DNA from: an uncultured Paracoccaceae bacterium
GTDB lineage: Bacteria > Pseudomonadota > Alphaproteobacteria > Rhodobacterales > Rhodobacteraceae
Reading direction: 5' to 3'
Length of the DNA: 8,089 nucleotides
Assembly: GCA_913054485.1 (NCBI GenBank)
Contig: CAJXHQ010000118.1
Coordinates: forward strand, 1 to 8,089
This document shows positions 1 through 5,287 of the stretch, piece after piece (the first letter of the stretch is position 1; each line of letters begins with the position of its first letter). The notes beneath the pieces are model-generated. The model saw nothing but the letters and a program-made list of their open reading frames with translations, was not told the DNA's origin and did not search any database. The position numbers and the translations under genes were made by a program.

Positions 1-400
1 CGGCGAGTGGAGTATCAGCCAGGTTTTTGTCCAGTTCTGCAAGCAGGACAGCATGAACCGGAGCGCCCAGATGCTTACGCAATTCGCCCAGAAAATGCGG
101 CGCCGCAGCGATGACCAGCCGGTCATAATCCGACTGTGCCCGGTGTTTTTCCAGTTCCTTGGCCAAGTGCTCCGCAAATCTGCTTTCCGCGACACGGGCG
201 GGGTCCGCCCCTTGCGGAGTATCCTTGCCATGCCCTGCGATACTGTATTTTGCGCCGCTCCGGTCAGAAGGAACAGAGGACGGCTCGGCTGTCCAAACCA
301 GATCTTCAAGCGGTACCAGGCTCCGCGCCGGCCCCCGGCGTTCAACAATCCGGGCCTTGGTGGAATTGGCCAATAGAATCCAGTCGACGGCAGGTTTCAT
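1..400 (-). CDS. Host-attachment family protein (3' end beyond window)
   Basis: Reading the minus strand from the ATG at 400-398 gives 133 codons without a stop, running off the left edge. The start is MKPAVDWILLANSTKARIVE, and a later stretch DYDRLVIAAAPHFLGELRKH is followed by a charged AELDKNLADTPL end. This is the pattern of the family annotated as 'protein required for attachment to host cells' (Host_attach). The family is usually about 140-150 residues long, so only the last few residues should be missing. The family name comes from Agrobacterium; the molecular role is unclear, and relatives resemble the archaeal release-factor (baeRF) fold, so a ribosome- or stress-linked role is as plausible as attachment. 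A purine-rich SD (AAAGGGA, minus strand, about 407-413) lies 6-7 bases before the ATG. The gene diverges from the histidine kinase and shares an FNR-type box with it. No signal peptide or membrane segment is seen. Confidence 0.85.
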   Translation of the reverse strand, partial: MKPAVDWILLANSTKARIVERRGPARSLVPLEDLVWTAEPSSVPSDRSGAKYSIAGHGKDTPQGADPARVAESRFAEHLAKELEKHRAQSDYDRLVIAAAPHFLGELRKHLGAPVHAVLLAELDKNLADTPLA

Positions 401-458
401 AACGGATCCCTTTCATTGTGGCGTCTTACCAAACCTACAAGGCCTCCCCGTTGGACCG

Positions 459-472
459 TTGACAGAAATCAA
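459..472. promoter_or_regulatory. FNR/FixK-type box, probably bidirectional
   Basis: TTGACAGAAATCAA matches the FNR/FixK consensus TTGAT-N4-ATCAA at 9 of 10 positions and lies in the 139-bp divergent gap between the host-attachment gene and the histidine kinase. Toward the kinase, the TATAAA at 496-501 puts the box centre about 42 bp upstream of the expected start point, the standard class II activator position. Toward the attachment gene, a weaker minus-strand TAGGTT (432-437) puts it about 40 bp upstream. The Crp/Fnr regulator at 2619-3299 has the E-xx-SR recognition helix expected to bind this half-site. Confidence 0.72.
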
Positions 473-495
473 TTCTCATACAGGCTCCGCCGCAC

Positions 496-501
496 TATAA
501 A
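496..501 (+). promoter_or_regulatory. Predicted -10 element of the histidine kinase promoter
   Basis: TATAAA matches 5 of 6 bases of the sigma-70 -10 consensus. It lies 23 bp after the FNR-type box (22 is ideal for a box centred at -41.5) and predicts transcription from about 507-508, some 32 bases before the kinase ATG. No good -35 hexamer accompanies it, as is usual for an activator-dependent promoter. Confidence 0.55.
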
Positions 502-530
502 ACGGTAAGCCCTCCGCCTTTTTCGCATTT

Positions 531-535
531 GGGGA
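531..535 (+). promoter_or_regulatory. Ribosome binding site of the histidine kinase
   Basis: GGGGA ends four bases before the ATG at 540 and supports that start over any downstream Met. Confidence 0.6.
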
Positions 536-539
536 CCTC

Positions 540-1685
540 ATGCCGGGAAACAACATCAAGGACGTGGCGTTGCTGAACGCCATCTATGATGCAACGGCGG
601 ATGCAATTATCATTTCGGACAGTTCCGGGATCATCAGCGGATGCAATTCTGCGGCCCGCACTTTGTTCGGCTATTGCCCGGATGAACTGATCGGAAAAAA
701 CGTGTCGATCCTGATGCCCGCCAGCCTGGCCTCCGAACATGATGGCTACATCGCGGACTATATCGAAACCGGTCAGGCGGCCATCATTGGCAAAGGCCGG
801 GATGTGACGGGGCGCCGCAAAGATGGAAGCCTGCTGCCCCTGCACCTGTCCATCGGCAAGGCAGAGACACCCGGCGGGATCCATTTCGTGGCGATCCTGC
901 ATGACATAACGGAGCGTGTTGCCGCTCAGGCGGCCTTGCATCAGGCGCAGAAGATGGAAGCCGTGGGGCGCCTGAGCAGCGGGCTGTCCCACGATTTCAA
1001 CCATATACTCACCATCATCATCGGCAATCTTGAGCTGATGCAGATGCAGCCGCAAGCCGCCCAATTCGGAGACCTTCTGACCGACGCGCTGGAGGCTGCC
1101 GAACTTGGCGCCAACCTGACGTCGCGCTTGCTGGCCTTTGCTAGCAAGAGCGTTCTTGCCCCGGAACATCTGGATGTAAACGCAGCACTCGGTCCTGACA
1201 CGCTGGACTTCCTGCGCCGGTCCCTGCGTCCGGACCATAAGCTCAGCTTGGACGCGCAGCCGGGCATCTGGGCTATTTCGGCCGATCCGGCCCTGCTTCA
1301 GACGGCTTTTCTCAATCTGGTTCTGAACGCCAAGGATGCCATGCCGGATGGCGGATTCATCGTGATCGAAACCCGGAACGTCACAGTCACGCAAGACAAC
1401 GTTGAGGGACAGCCGGATTTCCTGCCGGGGGATTACGTGCGGATTTCTGTCACCGACAATGGAACGGGAATGCCCGAGCATGTGCTGAAAAACGCGTTTG
1501 AGCCCTTCTTTACGACCAAGCCAAGCGGCAAAGGCACCGGGCTTGGGCTGCCGATGGTCTATGGGTTCGTCCGCCAGTCGGGCGGACATGTCGAAGGGCG
1601 CAGCGAACCCGGGCAAGGCACCTCGGTCTCAATTTACTTCCCGGCCTTGGAAAGGAAGACAGACAACACGGCCGGGAAGAGTTGA
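540..1685 (+). CDS. Soluble PAS sensor histidine kinase, FixL-like heme PAS
   Basis: A 381-residue kinase with no membrane segment. An N-terminal PAS domain (about 9-127) is followed by a HisKA dimerisation domain (about 134-203) and a HATPase domain (about 245-368). The phospho-acceptor is H151 in the SHDFNH H-box. The ATPase has an N-box NAKDAM (N263), a DNGTG G1 box (306-310), FEPFFTTK (320-327) and GKGTGLGL (330-337). The PAS domain closely follows FixL: SEHDGYI carries H67, and GKGR carries R87, exactly 20 residues apart like H200 and R220 of Bradyrhizobium FixL. These bind heme iron and contact O2. The heme-propionate-side residues R206 and H214 of that FixL are D73 and A81 here, so oxygen affinity or signalling may differ. 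It probably autophosphorylates when oxygen falls. No FixJ gene is present; the nearest regulator is the convergent OmpR-type protein. An FNR-type box precedes it. Confidence 0.93.
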   Translation: MPGNNIKDVALLNAIYDATADAIIISDSSGIISGCNSAARTLFGYCPDELIGKNVSILMPASLASEHDGYIADYIETGQAAIIGKGRDVTGRRKDGSLLPLHLSIGKAETPGGIHFVAILHDITERVAAQAALHQAQKMEAVGRLSSGLSHDFNHILTIIIGNLELMQMQPQAAQFGDLLTDALEAAELGANLTSRLLAFASKSVLAPEHLDVNAALGPDTLDFLRRSLRPDHKLSLDAQPGIWAISADPALLQTAFLNLVLNAKDAMPDGGFIVIETRNVTVTQDNVEGQPDFLPGDYVRISVTDNGTGMPEHVLKNAFEPFFTTKPSGKGTGLGLPMVYGFVRQSGGHVEGRSEPGQGTSVSIYFPALERKTDNTAGKS

Positions 1686-1717
1686 CCAATATAGGGTCAG
1701 ACGGCTACCGCCGCTGA

Positions 1718-2458
1718 TTATACGCCGCTGCTGCGGATGTCTGCGGTGAACTGATAGCCGATGCCGCGCACGGTCTTGATGATCTCCGGCCGGGCCGGAT
1801 TGCGTTCTATCTTCTTCCTCAGCCTGGCCACCTGATTGTCAATTGTACGGTCCAGCGGCGTCCACTCCAGGCCGCCGATCAAGTTCATCAGGGTTTCCCG
1901 CGACATTGCACGGCCGGGATGCTCCAAAAAAACTTTCAGCAGCTTGAAATCGCCGCTGGTCAGATCACACGGAAATCCGTTCCGGTCTGTCAGTTCCAGC
2001 CGCTGAAGACTGGCGGTCAGCCCGTCAAAAACAAGTTCGGTGCCGGCGGGTCGGGCGGTGCCGCTGCCGGGCGGCACGCCCCTTTGTTGACCCTCTGTGC
2101 GCCGCAGTGCCGACCGCACCCGCGCCAGAACCTCGCGCAGGTGAAATGGCTTGGTAATATAATCGTCGGCTCCCAGTTCCAGGCCGACCACCCGGTCGAT
2201 CACGTCGGTTTTTCCGGTGACCATGATGATGGGCACATCCGAGGTCCGGCGCAGGGTGCGGGCAACATCAAACCCGTCTTCATCCCCAAGGTTGATATCC
2301 AGCGTGACCAGCGAATAGGCAGCTCCTGTAAGGCTGTCATATGTCTCTTTAGCGCTTCCCGCTTCAGTGACAGCATATCCCTCCGTCTCCAGACAGCGCC
2401 TCAGCACCGCCCGGATCTTGGGATCATCATCAACGACCAGTATCTTCGAAGCCATCAT
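1718..2458 (-). CDS. OmpR/PhoB-family response regulator
   Basis: A receiver domain (about 5-117) is joined by a Gly/Pro-rich linker to a winged-helix DNA-binding domain (about 145-242). From the chosen start the acidic triad is D10-D12, the phospho-acceptor D54 (TLDINL), the switch Thr T81 (MVTGK) and the conserved Lys K103 (TKPF). The C-terminal domain ends in the classic TIDNQVARLRKKIE and KTVRGIGYQF signatures. I start at the MMASKILVVDDD double Met (246 residues): an upstream in-frame ATG at 2515 would add 19 residues (MAAKSRPARC...) that no receiver has. The start is preceded by only a weak GGGG SD inside a palindrome. The gene ends 32 bp from the histidine kinase, tail to tail, and diverges from the Crp/Fnr gene. 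Pairing with that kinase is plausible from position, but kinase and regulator are not co-transcribed, and FixL proteins normally use a FixJ-type (NarL-like) partner. Confidence 0.95.
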   Translation of the reverse strand: MMASKILVVDDDPKIRAVLRRCLETEGYAVTEAGSAKETYDSLTGAAYSLVTLDINLGDEDGFDVARTLRRTSDVPIIMVTGKTDVIDRVVGLELGADDYITKPFHLREVLARVRSALRRTEGQQRGVPPGSGTARPAGTELVFDGLTASLQRLELTDRNGFPCDLTSGDFKLLKVFLEHPGRAMSRETLMNLIGGLEWTPLDRTIDNQVARLRKKIERNPARPEIIKTVRGIGYQFTADIRSSGV

Positions 2459-2461
2459 GAA

Positions 2462-2478
2462 ATTTGCCCCGGACAAAT
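2462..2478. repeat. 17-bp near-perfect palindrome at the response-regulator start
   Basis: Two 8-base arms flank a single central base, with one mismatched pair (2467/2473); the outer ATTTG and CAAAT pair perfectly. It begins three bases upstream of the response-regulator ATG and covers the GGGG that would serve as its SD. It could be an operator, or a weak RNA hairpin that limits translation. Confidence 0.45.
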
Positions 2479-2527
2479 GAAGCGCGCAGCGGGCAGGCCG
2501 GCTCTTGGCGGCCAAGGATCATCGCAG

Positions 2528-2544
2528 GATACAAAGTGATACAA
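2528..2544. promoter_or_regulatory. Tandem GATACAA repeats, possible OmpR-family binding site
   Basis: GATACAA occurs at 2528-2534 and again at 2538-2544, exactly 10 bp apart, with a near copy GATACAG at 2576-2582. OmpR/PhoB-type regulators typically bind as head-to-tail dimers on direct repeats spaced about one helical turn. The site sits in the divergent region between the OmpR-type regulator and the Crp/Fnr gene, where autoregulation or cross-control would be expected. The repeat is seen; the binding is inferred. Confidence 0.45.
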
Positions 2545-2608
2545 TCCGTTACCCCATGTTGGTTCTTCTGCGACGGATACAGGTCAAGCTGCATTGCTAC
2601 TGAGTAAT

Positions 2609-2612
2609 GGAG
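2609..2612 (+). promoter_or_regulatory. Ribosome binding site deciding the Crp/Fnr start
   Basis: GGAG lies six bases before the ATG at 2619 and only three before the in-frame ATG at 2616. The in-frame ATG at 2607 overlaps this GGAG and has no SD of its own, so 2619 is preferred. Confidence 0.5.
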
Positions 2613-2618
2613 CGTATG

Positions 2619-3299
2619 ATGTATGTTTCAACCCCTCCAAAGTTCGGCCAGACAATCGCGCCGCACTCAAGACCACGCCAGGATTTCCGCCGCGCAGCGC
2701 CGCAGACAAGATCGCTGGCAGAGGGCGCGCATCTGTTTCACGAAGGGGATGCGGCCCGAAGCCTGTATATCGTGAACACAGGTATTCTGCGGCTGATCCG
2801 GTATCAGGAAAATGGGCAGAGACGGGTTCTGGGCTTCTGCTATCCCGGTGATGCCGCCGGCTTCCCTCTTGACGGCCGTCATGCCGCCGACTGCGAGGCT
2901 GTGGTCCCGGCACAGGTTGCAATTCTGAAGAGCAACGGCCTTCAGGCAGGGAGCATCCATCCGCGGCTGCAACAAAAGCTGCTGGATGCCGCGCTGCAGG
3001 AAATCAGCTGCATGCAGGACCATTTCATGACGCTGGGCCGCAAATCCGCGACCCAGAAACTGGCGTCATTCCTGCTGCTCTGCGCCGACAGGATCGGCCG
3101 GCCGCTTGGAGGCTGCACGCATTTCGACCTGCCGATGCCCCGCCGTGATATTGCCGATTATCTGGGCCTGACTCCGGAAACCGTCAGCCGGGCATTCACC
3201 CAGCTGCGCAACATGAAGGCACTTATGCTCGATCATATCTACACGGTTGTACTGCTTGACCGCGCCCTTCTGGAGAGCCTTTCGGAGGACGCTGATTAA
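2619..3299 (+). CDS. Crp/Fnr-family regulator, FixK-like
   Basis: A 226-residue regulator from the chosen start (230 from the alternative ATG at 2607). The N-terminal half is a cyclic-nucleotide-binding-type beta barrel (LAEGAHLFHEGDAARSLYIV... through about residue 105). It is followed by a long dimerisation helix and a C-terminal helix-turn-helix, RRDIADYLGLTPETVSRAFT. The recognition helix keeps E, S and R in the E-xx-SR pattern that in FNR and FixK reads TTGAT half-sites. The N-terminal cysteine cluster that holds the [4Fe-4S] oxygen sensor of FNR is absent: the five Cys are scattered from the barrel to the HTH domain. It therefore probably does not sense oxygen directly and depends, like FixK, on an upstream sensor such as the FixL-like kinase. 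It diverges from the response regulator and overlaps the DUF2267 gene by 4 bp at the 3' end. FNR-type boxes at 459 and 3788 are its likely targets. Confidence 0.92.
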   Translation: MYVSTPPKFGQTIAPHSRPRQDFRRAAPQTRSLAEGAHLFHEGDAARSLYIVNTGILRLIRYQENGQRRVLGFCYPGDAAGFPLDGRHAADCEAVVPAQVAILKSNGLQAGSIHPRLQQKLLDAALQEISCMQDHFMTLGRKSATQKLASFLLLCADRIGRPLGGCTHFDLPMPRRDIADYLGLTPETVSRAFTQLRNMKALMLDHIYTVVLLDRALLESLSEDAD

Positions 3300-3724
3300 T
3301 CCGGCCAAAGGGCGCAGATTGATTTCGGCAGGCCCGCGTTGATATAGCGCACTTCGCCTGCGGAGAGCCTCGCGCTCAAGAAATGTAAAACAGCTGCAAT
3401 ATCCTCTTTCCCGCGATAGCCGGCTGCATCACCTGCCTGGACCGCAATCGCTTGCAGAAAGTGATCCGCATTCCGGTCCCGGACCGGCGTCCTGGCCGGA
3501 ATCCACCCTTCATAATACATGCCCCGGATCAGCATCGGCAGCTGTGCCGCAAGCTGTGCGACCTCTTCGTGACCAAGGTGGTCCCTGATCTCGCGCAGAG
3601 TTGCCCGCATCAGGCTGAGCGTATCCCGCTTGCTGGTCCAGTCCAGCCTGCCGGACAAATCGTTGATCCATTCATGGGTGAGCTGAACCGTATGATCGAT
3701 AGCCTCAAGTCCCTGAGAAGACAT
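3296..3724 (-). CDS. DUF2267 family protein
   Basis: A 142-residue, mostly helical soluble protein. The signature stretch AQLPMLIRGMYYEGWIPA (about residues 61-78) and the closing GLPKSICALWP are characteristic of DUF2267 proteins, and the length is normal for the family. No catalytic residues are known and the function is unestablished. In proteobacteria these genes often lie near universal stress proteins and other low-oxygen response genes (family knowledge from memory). The start at 3724 is supported by a strong SD just upstream. An FNR-type box 64 bases before the ATG suggests control by the neighbouring FixK-like factor, whose gene it overlaps by 4 bp in convergent orientation. Confidence 0.88.
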   Translation of the reverse strand: MSSQGLEAIDHTVQLTHEWINDLSGRLDWTSKRDTLSLMRATLREIRDHLGHEEVAQLAAQLPMLIRGMYYEGWIPARTPVRDRNADHFLQAIAVQAGDAAGYRGKEDIAAVLHFLSARLSAGEVRYINAGLPKSICALWPD

Positions 3725-3730
3725 ATCCGG

Positions 3731-3740
3731 CCTCCCTCCT
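3731..3740 (-). promoter_or_regulatory. Strong ribosome binding site of the DUF2267 gene
   Basis: The minus strand reads AGGAGGGAGG, ending six bases before the ATG at 3724. It is the strongest SD in the window. Confidence 0.65.
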
Positions 3741-3787
3741 GCTATGAGTTGACTGGCACAAGCCTACTTCAGGTCCGGCAATTGACA

Positions 3788-3801
3788 CTGACCGGGATCA
3801 A
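3788..3801 (-). promoter_or_regulatory. FNR/FixK-like box upstream of DUF2267
   Basis: On the minus strand TTGATCCCGGTCAG has one perfect half-site and one 3/5 half-site (8/10 overall). A minus-strand TAGGCT at 3761-3766 follows after 21 bp and would place the box centre about 40 bp upstream of the start point, the same geometry as on the attachment-gene side of the box at 459. The degenerate second half and weak -10 lower confidence. Confidence 0.5.
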
Positions 3802-3896
3802 TCAGCTTGAGTGAAGCAGAAGCGCGACCCTGCATGGATGCTCAAGAACAAGGCGCCGGACAGTTTCGACGCAGGAGCGGCAAGCCCCGCAGGACA

Positions 3897-4136
3897 TCAC
3901 ATTTTTTTCTGCAGATAGGCCGACAATGCATCGAAGCTATGGAACTCCGGATAGTCAGCTTCAGGCATCTCCAGCCCCAGCCGCTGCCCAAGGGCAGATA
4001 CAAGGTTGAGGAAATCAATGGAATCTATGTCAAACTCCTCCCGCAAGTCCGCGGTCCGGTCGATGTCTGCAATCGCGACGTCCGGCGCAATCCGGTGCAG
4101 TTCTTCGGTCAGGATCACTTCGCAATCAGCCGTCAT
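3897..4136 (-). CDS. Acyl carrier protein
   Basis: A 79-residue acidic protein with the phosphopantetheine attachment motif DIDSIDFLNL; S39 is the modified serine. Length and helical pattern fit a free-standing acyl carrier protein. It would carry an acyl group as a thioester after holo-ACP synthase modifies it. The true start is the ATG at 4136-4134, overlapping the E2 stop as ATGA, with GGAGG (minus strand, 4141-4145) just upstream; the longer in-frame extension to 4274 is E2 coding sequence read in another frame. As the last gene of the operon it is probably a dedicated carrier for this module rather than the fatty-acid synthesis ACP, which normally sits with fabG/fabF. Whether E2, AcsA or another enzyme loads it cannot be told. 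It ends in QKKM. Confidence 0.93.
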   Translation of the reverse strand: MTADCEVILTEELHRIAPDVAIADIDRTADLREEFDIDSIDFLNLVSALGQRLGLEMPEADYPEFHSFDALSAYLQKKM

Positions 4137-5287
4137 AGCGCCTCCGGGTTTTGCAGGGCCCTGCCGATCTCTCTCAGGAACAGCGCACCGCGATGCCCGT
4201 CGCTGGCCCGGTGATCTGCCGACAGTGTCAGGCAGGAGGTCCGCCGCGGCACGACCTTGTCCTGATGCACCCATGGCCGCAGGGCGGGCGTGCCGATCCC
4301 GATGATGGCCACCTGCGGCGGGTATATCACACCATAGAGCCGGTCCACCCCGCGATCCCCCAGGCTGGACAGAGTTATTGTGGCGCCGGTCAGCTCCCTG
4401 GCCTTGAAGCGGCCAGCCCTGACCCGCGCAACCAGATCGCGTATGGAGTGCATGAGCGCATCAAGGCTTTGCCCCGCGGGATCAAACAGCGCAGGCGCAA
4501 CCAGACCGCCGCCGCGCAGGCGGACGGCCAGGCCAACATGCGCAGTCTCAGCCGGCTGGAAACTGCCGTCACTGAAGTAGCCGTTGAACTCGGGGTATTT
4601 CCGGGCGGCCAAGGCGACCGCTTTCACTTGGGCCGCCACCGCCAGAATGCGATCCTGGGGTGGCCGGTCCGCATTGAGGCCGGTCAGAAAATCCTCAAGC
4701 GCCATCATATCTGCCGTATGGGACAGGTAATAATGCGGGATTTCGCGTTTGGATCTGGCCATTGCTGCAGAAATCGCGCCGCGCATGTCCAACGGGCTGG
4801 CAGGCTCCGGCCGGTCCGGATGCGCCTCCACGTCGGCGCGGTATACGGGCCGGTGCGGATCGTGTTCCAGATCATTCAGATCAAGCCCCAGCCGCGCGGC
4901 CAGCCGGCGTGCGGCCGGTGTGGCCCGGACCCGAGGGCGCTCTCCGGCGCCAGCTTTGGGAAGGGCCTGCGGAGCCGGAGCGGCGATCCCGGCCGGTTCC
5001 GTCTGCGGCTGCGTTGCGGCCCGCTGGCCGGAAGACTCAACTGCGGGTGCTCCCGGCTTGGATATCTCGGCTAGGGGTGTCCCCACCGGTACTTTCTCGC
5101 CAATTGACACCAGCCATTCCGCGAGGGTTCCATCCTCGTAGACTTCGATCTCGATCACGCCTTTCTGGGTCTCGACCGCAGCAATGATATCGCCCCGGCT
5201 GACCGTGTCCCCCGGAGCCGCCAGTCTTTCCACCAGCGTGCCCGCCTCCATGTCGGCACCAAGCGACGGCATGAGAAACTGGCTCAT
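4133..5287 (-). CDS. 2-oxoacid dehydrogenase E2, dihydrolipoamide acyltransferase
   Basis: A 384-residue E2 with three parts. A single lipoyl domain (1-76) has the lipoylated Lys at K42 (ETQKG). After an Ala/Pro-rich linker comes the peripheral subunit-binding domain (about 119-156, [19 protein letters not shown]). The acyltransferase core (about 170-384) ends in the active-site motif DHRASDG (H359, D363). It takes the acyl group from E1 on its lipoyl arm and transfers it, normally to CoA. The one-lipoyl layout is like acetoin-, branched-chain- or small pyruvate-dehydrogenase E2s, so substrate cannot be read from it. The start ([16 protein letters not shown]) overlaps the E1 stop as ATGA with GGAG eight bases upstream; its stop overlaps the ACP start the same way. 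The longer frame up to 5395 is E1 sequence out of frame. No E3 follows, so a general lipoamide dehydrogenase must re-oxidise it. Confidence 0.95.
   Translation of the reverse strand: MSQFLMPSLGADMEAGTLVERLAAPGDTVSRGDIIAAVETQKGVIEIEVYEDGTLAEWLVSIGEKVPVGTPLAEISKPGAPAVESSGQRAATQPQTEPAGIAAPAPQALPKAGAGERPRVRATPAARRLAARLGLDLNDLEHDPHRPVYRADVEAHPDRPEPASPLDMRGAISAAMARSKREIPHYYLSHTADMMALEDFLTGLNADRPPQDRILAVAAQVKAVALAARKYPEFNGYFSDGSFQPAETAHVGLAVRLRGGGLVAPALFDPAGQSLDALMHSIRDLVARVRAGRFKARELTGATITLSSLGDRGVDRLYGVIYPPQVAIIGIGTPALRPWVHQDKVVPRRTSCLTLSADHRASDGHRGALFLREIGRALQNPEAL

Noticed and set aside
495..1616. 373-codon open frame on the minus strand opposite the histidine kinase
   Set aside because: It is a high-GC shadow; its protein has no recognisable domain, whereas the plus strand encodes a full kinase with all motifs.
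1702..1713. CGGC-TACC-GCCG hairpin in the 32-bp gap between the convergent kinase and response-regulator genes
   Set aside because: The stem is only 4 bp and no T-run follows on either strand, so I do not call a terminator.
2574..2587. CGGATACAGGTCAA as a possible third FNR box before the Crp/Fnr gene
   Set aside because: It matches only 7 of 10 positions and lies too close to the start codon for activation; a repressor site is possible but unsupported.
3782..3801. TTGAC and ATCAA as one FNR site on the plus strand
   Set aside because: The half-sites are 10 bp apart instead of 4; the ATCAA half instead forms the minus-strand box at 3788-3801.
3840..3896. Possible terminator after the ACP gene on the minus strand
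   Set aside because: A GCGG/CCGC pairing exists close to the stop, but it is short and has no T-tract; operon end is not resolved.
3807..4214. Plus-strand frame covering the gap after the ACP gene
   Set aside because: Most of it is antisense to the ACP gene; the non-overlapping 5' part has no SD or recognisable motif. The 3725-3896 gap otherwise holds only the DUF2267 promoter region.
4151..5074. 307-codon plus-strand frame opposite E2, and similar long frames opposite E1, the response regulator and AcsA
   Set aside because: These are antisense shadows of strongly conserved genes, with no family signature of their own and no SD.
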